DNA of 29,204 nt from an uncultured Bacteroidales bacterium (GCA_945983015.1 CAMFSN010000007.1:1-29204), one strand, 5' to 3'. Positions 8,337-15,983 are shown, counted from the first letter of the stretch. A program made the numbers and translations. Notes: generated from the letters alone by a model not told the origin.

Positions 8337-9311
8337 ATGGAAATGACAGATATGGAAAAACAATTTGTTGTAGGCGTAGATGTTGGCGGACAGACTGCCA
8401 AATTGGGTTTAGTGGATGCACGTGGAGACGTGCTCATTCAAACTGTAATTCGTACTGATAGTCACGAGGATGCTCATATCTTCGTATCGAACCTTGCCGA
8501 TGCCATAAAGGACCTGATTGCAAAGTCCGGTAAGGAAGGACAGATCAGGGGCGTGGGCGTAGGTGCTCCTAACGGTAACTATTATACCGGAGAGATCGCT
8601 TTCGCACCGAACCTCGTATGGGCGGCTAACAGAAACGTGCCATTTGCCAATATGCTTAGCGAGGCTTTGGGCGGTATCCCTGTAGCTCTTACCAATGATG
8701 CCAATGCGGCAGCGGTGGGAGAGATGACCTATGGCGTGGCCAAGGGTATGAAGCATTTCATAATGATTACTCTCGGTACCGGTGTAGGTAGCGGAATCGT
8801 TATCAATGGTGAGGTGCTCTACGGTAGCGACGGTTTTGCCGGAGAACTGGGCCATACCTGTGCCGTACGTCATAACGGTCGTCAGTGTGGATGTGGCAAA
8901 TTCGGTTGTCTGGAGGCCTATTGCTCGGCTATGGGTGTAGCCCGTACCGCACGTGAGTGGCTGGAGATGTCGGACGAAGCTTCGGTTTTGCGTTCAGTGG
9001 ATAAGATTACATCTAAGGACGTGTATGATGCCGCTAAGGAAGGCGATGCTTTGGCCAAGCGCATTTTTGATTATACCGGAAGGGTATTGGGAGAGAAATT
9101 GGCAGATTTCATAGAGTTTTCGGCTCCTGAGGCTATCGTGCTTTTCGGTGGTCTCGCCCGTGCCAGGGAATTCATTTATGAGCCTATCCTGAACGCTATG
9201 AATGAGAACGTGCTGCCTCTTTGGAGGGGTAAGGTGGACTTGCTCTTCTCTCAGTTGAAGGAGTCAGATGCTGCCATACTTGGTGCTTCTGCCCTTGCTT
9301 GGGAATTGTAA
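8337..9311 (+). CDS. ROK family glucokinase / sugar kinase
   Basis: A 324-residue cytoplasmic sugar kinase of the ROK family. It shows the N-terminal phosphate-binding segment GVDVGGQTAK, the catalytic Asp in LTNDANAAAVGE, ITLGTGVGSGIV for ATP binding, and the ROK signature: GELGH followed by the zinc-binding CGCGKFGCLEAYC (His plus three Cys). No N-terminal helix-turn-helix is present, so it is a kinase and not a ROK repressor such as NagC. Three in-frame ATGs (8337, 8343, 8352) are possible; the last gives MEKQFVVGVDVGG, closest to family length. Pairing with the MFS carrier immediately upstream points to glucose phosphorylation to glucose-6-phosphate; N-acetyl sugars or allose are alternatives. 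Confidence 0.92.
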   Translation: MEMTDMEKQFVVGVDVGGQTAKLGLVDARGDVLIQTVIRTDSHEDAHIFVSNLADAIKDLIAKSGKEGQIRGVGVGAPNGNYYTGEIAFAPNLVWAANRNVPFANMLSEALGGIPVALTNDANAAAVGEMTYGVAKGMKHFIMITLGTGVGSGIVINGEVLYGSDGFAGELGHTCAVRHNGRQCGCGKFGCLEAYCSAMGVARTAREWLEMSDEASVLRSVDKITSKDVYDAAKEGDALAKRIFDYTGRVLGEKLADFIEFSAPEAIVLFGGLARAREFIYEPILNAMNENVLPLWRGKVDLLFSQLKESDAAILGASALAWEL

Positions 9312-9337
9312 ATTTTTGGTTTTAAGTTATTTATAAA

Positions 9338-10123
9338 ATGAAAATTGTAAAATGGTTTATGCCTCTTGTTATGGGGCTTGCATTGGTGGCTTGCCAGTCT
9401 AATTCTGACGAGCAGGCCGTAGAGGGTGATGAGGCTACATCAGAAGTTATTCCTCAGGAGAAAACAGCGAAGGATTTCCTTCCGTCAAAGAAAGAACTCA
9501 ATGATGTCAGCTATCTGGTAGGTGTTAACTTCGGATCTTTCATCAAGGGTTATAATTTCGGAGATCTTAATATGGCTCAGGTCCGCAAGGGTATCGAGGA
9601 CTTCCTTAACTCCAAGCAGACCGAGAATCCTGAGGATTTTGCAAAACAGTTCCGTGTGGATCCTAATCAGATGGATGCTCTCTTTAACAAGTATCTGCAG
9701 GACAGACGCAGTTACACTCTTTATACAAATAAGGAGAAGGAAGAGGAGTTCCTCGCTAAGAACGCTAAAAAGCCAGGAGTTGTAGTTGCTCCTTCAGGAC
9801 TTCAGTATAAGATTATCTCTGAGGGTAATGAAGTGCACCCTAGCGTTAAGGATACTGTATATGTGAAGTATAAGGGAACCCTTCTCGACGGTACTGTATT
9901 CGACCAGACCAAAGAGGGTGAGGAAGCCAGGTCTTTCTTGCTTAGCAGAGTGGTAGAAGGCTGGAAGCAGGGTCTTCCTCTGATCGGTGAAGGTGGAGAG
10001 ATTGAACTCTACGTTCCTTATTCTCTGGCTTATGGCGAGTATGGTAACAGGAACATCGCGCCTGCCTCTACTTTGATTTTCAACATCAGTCTTGAAAAAG
10101 TAGGAGTAACTGTTAATGAATAA
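9338..10123 (+). CDS. FKBP-type peptidyl-prolyl isomerase lipoprotein
   Basis: A 261-residue envelope protein with a lipoprotein signal (lipobox LVAC, Cys19), followed by an acidic linker, an N-terminal helical dimerisation region (about 45-145, as in FkpA/Mip-type proteins) and a C-terminal FKBP domain (about 160-257: GLQYKIISEG, DTVYVKYKGTLLDGTVFD, and IAPASTLIFNISLEKV). It should catalyse cis-trans isomerisation of prolyl bonds in exported proteins. The FKBP core lacks a short part of the usual active-site aromatic set as judged by eye (a WKQGLPLIGEGG segment is present), so activity is likely but not certain. It ends with an eight-base overlap with the aldehyde dehydrogenase gene, implying translational coupling. 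The 26-base gap after the glucokinase shows no promoter box. Confidence 0.92.
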   Translation: MKIVKWFMPLVMGLALVACQSNSDEQAVEGDEATSEVIPQEKTAKDFLPSKKELNDVSYLVGVNFGSFIKGYNFGDLNMAQVRKGIEDFLNSKQTENPEDFAKQFRVDPNQMDALFNKYLQDRRSYTLYTNKEKEEEFLAKNAKKPGVVVAPSGLQYKIISEGNEVHPSVKDTVYVKYKGTLLDGTVFDQTKEGEEARSFLLSRVVEGWKQGLPLIGEGGEIELYVPYSLAYGEYGNRNIAPASTLIFNISLEKVGVTVNE

Positions 10124-11486
10124 TACCTCTTCTGAACAGATTTCCAAGGTATATTCAGCACAGAGAGAATACTTTCGCAGCGGAGTTTTGACAGACGTCA
10201 AACTCAGAAAGGCTAATCTCAAGGCTTTTGAAAAGGCACTTTTAAAGTGGGAGAAGACGCTGTGTGATGCACTTCTGAGTGATCTTCACAAGTCTTACGA
10301 AGAGGCCTATATGACAGAGATAAGCATAGTGCTGGGAGAGATTCGAACTCACATAAGAAAGATTAATTCGTGGACAAAGCCTGAGAGGAGAAGCACTCCT
10401 CTCAAGCTTTTTCCTTCTTCAAGTAAAATCGTCAGTGAGCCTCTGGGCAATACTCTGATTATATCTCCTTGGAATTATCCGGTGCAGTTGCTCCTGGTCC
10501 CTCTTGTGGGGGCCATCTCTGCCGGTTGTACGGCTGTTTTGAAGCCTTCGCCCTATGTTCCTGCCGTGAGCGAGGCTATTCAGAGGATGATAGAGGATAC
10601 TTTTCCTCCTGAATACATAGCCGTAGTACAGGGTAACAGAGATGTGAATTCAGTCCTGCTGAATCTGCGCTGGGATTTGATTTTCTTCACAGGCAGTCCT
10701 TCTCTAGGAAAGAAGGTGATGAGCGCCGCCGCCCTTAATCTTACTCCGGTGGTGCTGGAACTGGGAGGAAAGAGTCCTTGTATCATCGATTCTTCGGCGG
10801 ATATCAAGGTGGCTGCCAAGAGGGTGGCCTGGGGCAAGTGCCTCAACGCAGGCCAGACTTGCATAGCCCCTGATTATCTTCTGATACATAAGAGTGTCAA
10901 GGACGAGTTCTTAGCTGAACTTAAGTGTAACTTTGAAAAACTTTTGGGTAGCGATCCGAAGCAGAGCCCGCATTTCGTAAGGATTGTGAATGACTCGGCC
11001 TTCGCTAGATTGAGCTCCTATCTGAAAGATGGGAACATCTATATGGGTGGGGAGACGGATGCCGCTGAGAGGTATTTTTCTCCTACCGTTTTGGATAATG
11101 TCAACTCTGATGCCCCTGTGATGCAGGAAGAGATTTTCGGCCCTGTTTTTCCGGTGCTCACTTTTGAGACTCTGGATCAGGCCCTCTCCTTTGTCAGAGA
11201 CAGAGAAAAACCTTTGGCTTTCTATTATTATGGCAAGTCGGGGGATTATGTCTTGAAGCACTCCACTTCAGGCGGCTGTTGCATAAACGATTGTATAATG
11301 CATATTGCTAATGAGCATCTGCCTTTCGGCGGTGTCGGCAATTCCGGAATGGGTTCTTATCACGGAAAGTTGACTTTCGATGCTTTCTCTCATAGAAGGG
11401 CCGTGGTCAGCACCAATGCCCATCTGGATATGCCTTTCCGTTATATGCCTTATCGTCTTTTTAAATATATCAAGGGCCTTATGTAA
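10116..11486 (+). CDS. NAD(P)-dependent aldehyde dehydrogenase (ALDH3-like)
   Basis: A 456-residue aldehyde dehydrogenase that oxidises an aldehyde to the acid. Catalytic residues are present: Glu215 in LELGGKSP and Cys249 in NAGQTCIAPDY, plus ISPWNYP (116-122) and EEIFGPV for cofactor binding. The short length, the early catalytic Cys and the C-terminal LPFGGVGNSGMGSYHGK followed by a basic/aromatic tail (FRYMPYRLFKYIKGLM) resemble class 3 (fatty aldehyde) dehydrogenases, whose tails can contact membranes. An acyl-CoA ligase earlier in the same run could take the fatty acid onward to acyl-CoA, but that link is inference. The stop codon lies inside the inverted repeat at 11469-11496. The ATG overlaps the FKBP gene by eight bases. 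Confidence 0.93.
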   Translation: MNNTSSEQISKVYSAQREYFRSGVLTDVKLRKANLKAFEKALLKWEKTLCDALLSDLHKSYEEAYMTEISIVLGEIRTHIRKINSWTKPERRSTPLKLFPSSSKIVSEPLGNTLIISPWNYPVQLLLVPLVGAISAGCTAVLKPSPYVPAVSEAIQRMIEDTFPPEYIAVVQGNRDVNSVLLNLRWDLIFFTGSPSLGKKVMSAAALNLTPVVLELGGKSPCIIDSSADIKVAAKRVAWGKCLNAGQTCIAPDYLLIHKSVKDEFLAELKCNFEKLLGSDPKQSPHFVRIVNDSAFARLSSYLKDGNIYMGGETDAAERYFSPTVLDNVNSDAPVMQEEIFGPVFPVLTFETLDQALSFVRDREKPLAFYYYGKSGDYVLKHSTSGGCCINDCIMHIANEHLPFGGVGNSGMGSYHGKLTFDAFSHRRAVVSTNAHLDMPFRYMPYRLFKYIKGLM

Positions 11487-11496
11487 GGCCCTTGAT
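11469..11496. terminator. Perfect 13-bp inverted repeat, likely two-way terminator
   Basis: ATCAAGGGCCTTA and its exact reverse complement TAAGGCCCTTGAT are separated by only TG. The TAA of the aldehyde dehydrogenase gene (11484-11486) is the start of the right arm, so the last ALDH codons form the left arm. The convergent acidic-protein gene ends six bases away, at 11502. AT-rich sequence lies on both sides (TTGTATTAA on the plus side, ATATTTAAAAAG on the minus side), fitting termination in both directions, although neither side is a clean U-tract. Confidence 0.7.
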
Positions 11497-11501
11497 TTGT
11501 A

Positions 11502-12086
11502 TTAATCCTTTTCTTCGTCTTTATCCTCATCCTCCTCTTCATCATCGTCCTCGTCGTCCTCGTCGTCCTCGTCGTCGAAGTCTTCGTCATCGTCATCATC
11601 GTCCAAAGCATCCAGCAGTCTGGACAGTCCGTCTTTCTCTTCCCCTGGAAGACTTCGTTTTTCTTTAGGCAGGTCTTCGAAAGCGACAAAGCCATTGTCA
11701 AAAGCTGAGGGTTCAGGACCTTTTGCATCATCCTGTAAAGTCGGCGTTTTCACTTCATTTCCGGCTTCTTCGGCCTCGAGGCTTAGGATTACTCTTTTTT
11801 TAGCCTTTGTGTCGTAGTAGTAGTCGAAACTCTCGGCTCCCTGAGCTACGGCTTGGCCTATGGTGACGTCATCCACAGCTCCGAATCCCAGGTCTATCAA
11901 AGCATAGCGGGCAAGCACTTCCTGCTGGGAATTATAGGCCTTGAACAAGATGGCTTGGTCTGCCGGAAAAGTAAGGTCTGCTTGCAACTGTTTATGAAAA
12001 GAATAAAATGTATTAGCAGAATTTACCTTGTAGATTCTGTAGAATCCCTTAATTCCAGGGAGTGTGACACGGAATTGATAAATCAT
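11502..12086 (-). CDS. pRiA4b ORF-3/TnpR-passenger-like protein with Asp/Glu tail
   Basis: A 194-residue protein in two parts. Residues 1-105 (MIYQFRVTLPGIKGFYRIYKV..., with FYSFHKQLQADLTF and VILSLE) match in general pattern the pRiA4b ORF-3-like domain that databases also name IS1096 passenger TnpR, common as a short conserved protein in Bacteroidales. Residues 105-160 are a low-complexity linker. The last 35 residues are almost only Asp and Glu. The acidic tail is encoded partly by three exact copies of a nine-base unit (CGTCCTCGT on the plus strand, 11546-11572). Despite the database label, nothing nearby is a transposon. Function is unknown; an acidic tail of this kind suits binding of basic proteins, metal ions, or mimicry of nucleic acid. 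Domain assignment is by pattern memory and moderate in certainty. Confidence 0.72.
   Translation of the reverse strand: MIYQFRVTLPGIKGFYRIYKVNSANTFYSFHKQLQADLTFPADQAILFKAYNSQQEVLARYALIDLGFGAVDDVTIGQAVAQGAESFDYYYDTKAKKRVILSLEAEEAGNEVKTPTLQDDAKGPEPSAFDNGFVAFEDLPKEKRSLPGEEKDGLSRLLDALDDDDDDEDFDDEDDEDDEDDDEEEDEDKDEEKD
11546..11572. repeat. Three tandem 9-bp units in the acidic-tail coding region
   Basis: CGTCCTCGT occurs three times without interruption, inside a longer GTC/TCC/TCA-rich tract (about 11510-11605) that encodes the poly-Asp/Glu tail. In-frame units can change copy number by slippage without a frameshift. Confidence 0.8.
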
Positions 12087-12090
12087 GGCG

Positions 12091-12098
12091 CGAATATA
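12091..12098 (-). promoter_or_regulatory. Possible -7 box for the acidic-tail protein
   Basis: On the minus strand this reads TATATTCG, one mismatch from TAnnTTTG, ending four bases before the ATG. The placement parallels the other start-proximal boxes in this window. Confidence 0.25.
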
Positions 12099-12111
12099 TA
12101 AAAGAAATTAT

Positions 12112-12119
12112 TAAATTTG
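12112..12119 (+). promoter_or_regulatory. -7 box for yigZ
   Basis: TAAATTTG matches TAnnTTTG exactly and ends six bases before the ATG at 12126. An in-frame TTG at 12117 overlaps the box, which argues for the ATG as the start. Confidence 0.45.
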
Positions 12120-12125
12120 AATATT

Positions 12126-12734
12126 ATGACTCTTGTTTCTGATGAATATTATTCCATAGAGGCTCCTGTCCAGGCTGTATATAAGGATCAGAAAAGTCGA
12201 TTTATCGCCTTTGCCTATCCTGTGGAAAGTGAGGAGGAAGTCAAGGAACTGCTCGCCAAATGCCGGAAGGAGTATCACGATGCCAGACATCACTGTTTGG
12301 CATACAGAATCGGCTACGATGGCTCCAGGTGGCGCTCCAGCGATGACGGGGAGCCCTCGGGAACTGCCGGAAGACCTATTCTGGGGCAGATAGACAGCGC
12401 CGGACTCAGTGACGTGGCAGTGATAGTGGTAAGGTATTTCGGCGGAATCAAGCTTGGGGTCCCGGGGCTTATCGCGGCTTACAAGGAGGCGAGCCGTTCG
12501 GCATTGCAATCTGCGGTCAGGGTCAAGAAGACGGCTGGGAACAGCTATCTTCTGCGTTTTGGATATGAGTCGATGCCGGAGCTGATGAAGCTGTTGAAGG
12601 AGATGTCATTGGCATACAAAGACCTGGAATTCGGAGAGGATTGTTCGTTAAAAGTGCGGATAAGGCTTTCTTCCGAAAAAGAATTCTTTGAAAGAACAAA
12701 TTTAATTGCTAACTTTAAATACAATATCTTATAA
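12126..12734 (+). CDS. yigZ: YigZ/IMPACT family protein (UPF0029)
   Basis: A 202-residue protein of the conserved YigZ/IMPACT family. The N-terminal IMPACT domain carries the family segments HHCLAYRIG, GEPSGTAGRPIL and VVRYFGGIKLGVPGLI (within residues 50-125), and the C-terminal ferredoxin-like DUF1949 region follows (about 135-200). Eukaryotic IMPACT regulates Gcn2; the bacterial protein has no settled role, though nucleic-acid or ribosome association and peptidase-like activity have been suggested. I chose ATG 12126 over the in-frame TTG 12117 because the TTG lies in the -7 box. It is divergent from the acidic-tail gene. The serC promoter candidate lies within its last 50 bases, so read-through into serC is also possible. 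Confidence 0.9.
   Translation: MTLVSDEYYSIEAPVQAVYKDQKSRFIAFAYPVESEEEVKELLAKCRKEYHDARHHCLAYRIGYDGSRWRSSDDGEPSGTAGRPILGQIDSAGLSDVAVIVVRYFGGIKLGVPGLIAAYKEASRSALQSAVRVKKTAGNSYLLRFGYESMPELMKLLKEMSLAYKDLEFGEDCSLKVRIRLSSEKEFFERTNLIANFKYNIL
12687..12717 (+). promoter_or_regulatory. Candidate promoter for the serC operon
   Basis: A -33-like TTTG (12687-12690), 19 bases, then TAACTTTA (12710-12717), one mismatch from TAnnTTTG. Spacing fits Bacteroidota promoters, and the serC ATG is 29 bases further on. It overlaps the end of yigZ. Confidence 0.35.
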
Positions 12735-12746
12735 ATACTACGAACT

Positions 12747-13820
12747 ATGTCTAAAGTACACGTTTTCAATGCCGGTCCTTGCCTTTTGCCTCAAGAAGTG
12801 CTGGACGGTGCCACTGAGGCTATCCGTGAGTTTGCAGGGACGGGGGTTTCTCTGCTTTCTATTTCTCACAGGACCAAGGAGTGGGAGAATATAATGGAGC
12901 AGACCCGTCAGTTATGGAAGGAACTGCTTAAGATTCCTCAGGACTATGAGGTGGTTTTCCTCTCTTCGGGTGCGTCTATGGAATTTCTTTACGTAGCTAT
13001 GAATTATCTGGAGAAAAAGGCCGCATATCTGGATACTGGAGTCTGGGCGAACAAGGCGCTGAAGGAAGCTAAGGGCTTGGGAGAGGTGGAATGCGTGGCT
13101 TCCTCGAAGGACAGGAATTATTCCTATATCCCTAAGGGCTACACTATCCCTTCCGATGCGGACTATTTCCATATTACTACTAACAATACTATCTACGGTA
13201 CTGAGATTCACGAGGATTTGGATTCTCCTGTTCCTCTGATTGCAGATATGTCCTCCGATATAATGAGCAGACCTGTAGATGTCAGCAAATACACTATGAT
13301 ATACGGAGGCGCCCAGAAGAATGTGGGTACCGCCGGATGTACCTTTGCCATAATTAAAAAAGACAGCTTGGGAAAGGTGAGCAGGTATCTGCCTACTATG
13401 TTGGATCTTAGGGTTCATATAGACAAGGAGTCGATGTTTAATACTCCTCCTGTCTTCTCTATCTATGTCATGTATCTTACACTCAAGTGGATAAAGGCTC
13501 AGGGAGGGGTCGAGGTCATACACGAAAGGAATAAGATCAAGGCTGCCAGCCTCTATGCCGAGATAGACAGGAACAGTCTTTTCACCGGTACCGCGGCAGT
13601 TGAGGATAGGTCGCTTATGAATGTCTGCTTCGTGATGGCTCCTGGCTATGAGTCTCTCCAAGACGAGTTTATGTCTTATGCGAAGGCAGCCGGAATGGTG
13701 GGCATCAAGGGCCACAGAAGTGTGGGCGGCTTCAGGGCTTCCATTTACAATGCTTCCACGCAGGAAGACGTAGATGCCTTGATCGACTGTATGAGAAAAT
13801 TCGAAGAACTCCATAAATAA
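12747..13820 (+). CDS. serC: Phosphoserine aminotransferase
   Basis: A 357-residue PLP enzyme of fold type I that converts 3-phosphohydroxypyruvate and glutamate to phosphoserine and 2-oxoglutarate, the second step of serine synthesis; in many bacteria it also serves pyridoxal phosphate synthesis. Diagnostic segments are FNAGPCLLP at the N-terminus, SISHRTKEW (38-46; phosphate contacts), the cofactor-stacking region around FLSSGASMEF, and the Schiff-base Lys191 in YGGAQKNVGTAG. HRSVGGFRASIYNA near the C-terminus is the family substrate-binding segment. Length is normal. It is followed after six bases by serA, the preceding enzyme of the pathway. Confidence 0.96.
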   Translation: MSKVHVFNAGPCLLPQEVLDGATEAIREFAGTGVSLLSISHRTKEWENIMEQTRQLWKELLKIPQDYEVVFLSSGASMEFLYVAMNYLEKKAAYLDTGVWANKALKEAKGLGEVECVASSKDRNYSYIPKGYTIPSDADYFHITTNNTIYGTEIHEDLDSPVPLIADMSSDIMSRPVDVSKYTMIYGGAQKNVGTAGCTFAIIKKDSLGKVSRYLPTMLDLRVHIDKESMFNTPPVFSIYVMYLTLKWIKAQGGVEVIHERNKIKAASLYAEIDRNSLFTGTAAVEDRSLMNVCFVMAPGYESLQDEFMSYAKAAGMVGIKGHRSVGGFRASIYNASTQEDVDALIDCMRKFEELHK

Positions 13821-13826
13821 TTGATT

Positions 13827-14747
13827 ATGAAGGTATTGTTAGCTACACAGAAGCCTTTTTCCGCCCAGGCTGTGGAAGGCATTGCTAAGATAATAAGGGA
13901 AGGCGGGCATAGTTTTGAAGTGCTTGAAAAGTATGCCTCGGAAGCTGAATTGATAGAGGCGGTAAAGGATGTAAATGCCCTGATAGTGAGAAGTGACCTG
14001 GTCACTGAGGCGGTCATTAAGGCTGCTCCCGAGCTTAAGATAGTGGTAAGGGCTGGCGCCGGCTTTGATAACATAGACCTGCAGGCCGCCACCAGTGCCG
14101 GAGTGGTGGTTATGAACACCCCTGGTCAGAATGCCAATGCTGTCGCGGAGCTGGCCATAGCTCTTATGATCTTTATGGTCCGCAATCAGTTCACCCCGGC
14201 TACCGGAACGGAGATAGCCGGAAAGACTCTGGGTATCCAGGGCTTCGGTAATGTGGGCTGCCTGATAGCCGCGAAGGCTGCGGCACTGGGTATGAAGGTA
14301 AAGGCTTATGACCCGGTACGCAGTGCGGAGGACCTCAGGTCTTATGGCGTGGAGCCCGTGGAGAGTCTGGAAAGACTTTACAGCGAGTGTAATTATGTGT
14401 CCCTGAATGTGCCTTTGCTGCCATCGACGGAAGGCTTGGTAGGGGATAGGCTGCTTGGCCTGATGCCTAAGGGTGGAGTTCTGGTGAATACGGCCCGCAA
14501 GGAAGTGGTGAATGAGCAGGGATTGAAAAAGGCATTGGCAGAAAGAACTGATCTTAAGTATGCTACTGATGTGGCTCCGGATAATTACGCTCAGCTTAGG
14601 GAGGAATTTGGCCTTAGGATTTATGCCAATTCCAAGAAGATGGGCGCCCAGACTTCGGAGGCTAACATTAACGCTGGCTATGCTGCTGCAAGGCAGATAG
14701 TGGATTTTTTCGCTACGGGTAACACTAAATTTCAGGTAAACAGATGA
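13827..14747 (+). CDS. serA: D-3-phosphoglycerate dehydrogenase, short form without ACT domain
   Basis: A 306-residue D-2-hydroxyacid dehydrogenase expected to oxidise 3-phosphoglycerate with NAD, the first step of serine synthesis. It has the substrate-loop segment VRAGAGFDNID, the NAD-binding GIQGFGNVG (about 136-144) followed by acidic KAYDP, and the catalytic Arg224 in NTARKE. No ACT or ASB regulatory domain follows, so serine feedback through ACT is not expected. The usual active-site His (in TPHLGAST) is replaced: the aligned segment reads NSKKMGAQT, with Lys271 in the His position, and the partner Glu in DVFxxEP is also not seen (DVAPDNY). I recall the same kind of substitution in short PGDHs of Bacteroides and Entamoeba. 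ATG 13827 is preferred over the TTG at 13821. Its stop overlaps the DUF1015 start (ATGA). Confidence 0.93.
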   Translation: MKVLLATQKPFSAQAVEGIAKIIREGGHSFEVLEKYASEAELIEAVKDVNALIVRSDLVTEAVIKAAPELKIVVRAGAGFDNIDLQAATSAGVVVMNTPGQNANAVAELAIALMIFMVRNQFTPATGTEIAGKTLGIQGFGNVGCLIAAKAAALGMKVKAYDPVRSAEDLRSYGVEPVESLERLYSECNYVSLNVPLLPSTEGLVGDRLLGLMPKGGVLVNTARKEVVNEQGLKKALAERTDLKYATDVAPDNYAQLREEFGLRIYANSKKMGAQTSEANINAGYAAARQIVDFFATGNTKFQVNR

Positions 14748-15979
14748 GAGTGAAGGCATTTGCGGCATTGCGCCCGCCTAAGACTTTGGTCGAGCAGATA
14801 GCTTCTCCGCCATACGATGTGCTGAATTCGGAAGAAGCCTTGAAGATGGCTGGGGAGAAGTCCCTGCTTCATATTACTAAACCGGAGATAGATTTTTCTC
14901 CTATGCTTCAGGACAGTGACCCTAGGGTTTACGATAAGGCGGTGGAGAATTTTGCGCTCTGGCAGGAGAAGGGCTGGCTTGTAAGGGACAGCAAAGAGTG
15001 TTATTATGTCTATGCCCAGACTATGGGGGAGAGAAGCCAGTATGGTTTCGTGCTTTGCGCCCATTGTCAGGATTATGCCGAGGGGAAGATAAAAAAACAC
15101 GAGCTTACCAGAAGGGATAAGGAAGATGACCGAATGGTGCACGTGAACATACAGAGTGCGAATATCGAACCGGTGTTCTTCGCCTTTAGGGAGCAGAAGG
15201 AATTGGAGGATATTCTCAGAGAAGTGTCGGCGGGCAGTCCGGAATACGACTTCAGGGATGAGAATGGCTTCGGGCATAGGTTCTGGATTATCTCTGACGA
15301 TGATAAGATAGAACAGATTTCCAGGCTTTTCGAGGAGAAGGTGGAGGCTTTCTATATAGCTGACGGGCATCATCGCAGTGCGGCTGCCGCCCGAGTTGGG
15401 CAGGAGAGGGCTGCGAAGAATCCTAATCACAGGGGAGATGAGGAGTACAACTATTTTATGGCTGTATGTTTTCCGGATGATCAGCTTCAGGTCCTGGACT
15501 ATAACCGTGTGATAAGGGATACCAATGGCTTGACCCACGCTCAGATAATCTCTCTTTTGGAAAAACATTTCGAAGTGTCCTGTCAGGGCAGCGAGACCTA
15601 TCATCCTGAGGATTTGCACTATTTCTCTATGTATATGGATGGGAAGTGGTATAAGCTCAAGGCCAAGGATGATACTTGGCAGGGAGTATCCCTGGTGGAT
15701 GAGCTGGACGTGAGTATCCTCTCCAAATATGTCCTGGATGAGATTCTGGGGATAAAGGATCTGCGTACCGACAGCAGGATAGATTTCGTGGGAGGTATCA
15801 GAGGACTTGGAGAATTGCAGCGCCGGGTGGATTCAGGGGAGATGAAACTCGCCTTTGCCCTCTATCCTGTAAGTATGCGGCAGATTGAAGACATTTCAGA
15901 CAATAAAGGCATAATGCCACCTAAAACGACTTGGTTTGAACCTAAATTGCGTTCTGGATTAGCTATTCATACATTTTAA
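14744..15979 (+). CDS. DUF1015 family protein in the serine operon
   Basis: A 411-residue protein of the DUF1015 family (no solved role that I can name with confidence). Family hallmarks are the N-terminal FAALRPP and IASPPYDVLN (about 6-28), the KKHELTRRDKEDDRM stretch (about 118-132) and the ADGHHRSAAA motif (about 205-214). The latter resembles the DGHHR-type motif of the ParB/SbnI/SerK fold, some members of which phosphorylate serine. It overlaps serA by four bases and recQ follows after four bases, so it is translated with the serine-synthesis enzymes. This strongly suggests a role linked to serine or phosphoserine metabolism. There are no membrane segments or signal peptide. Confidence 0.9.
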   Translation: MRVKAFAALRPPKTLVEQIASPPYDVLNSEEALKMAGEKSLLHITKPEIDFSPMLQDSDPRVYDKAVENFALWQEKGWLVRDSKECYYVYAQTMGERSQYGFVLCAHCQDYAEGKIKKHELTRRDKEDDRMVHVNIQSANIEPVFFAFREQKELEDILREVSAGSPEYDFRDENGFGHRFWIISDDDKIEQISRLFEEKVEAFYIADGHHRSAAAARVGQERAAKNPNHRGDEEYNYFMAVCFPDDQLQVLDYNRVIRDTNGLTHAQIISLLEKHFEVSCQGSETYHPEDLHYFSMYMDGKWYKLKAKDDTWQGVSLVDELDVSILSKYVLDEILGIKDLRTDSRIDFVGGIRGLGELQRRVDSGEMKLAFALYPVSMRQIEDISDNKGIMPPKTTWFEPKLRSGLAIHTF

Positions 15980-15983
15980 GTTT

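Noticed and set aside
11502..12086. The acidic-tail gene as part of an insertion sequence because of its TnpR-passenger resemblance
   Set aside because: No transposase, terminal inverted repeats or target duplication are seen, and the flanking genes are ordinary chromosomal ones.
12117..12125. TTG start for yigZ
   Set aside because: The TTG overlaps the -7 box; the ATG at 12126 gives a normal YigZ N-terminus.
13839..14768. A 309-codon minus-strand open frame opposite serA
   Set aside because: It covers serA almost exactly, with no known domain; it is a shadow of the serA codon pattern.
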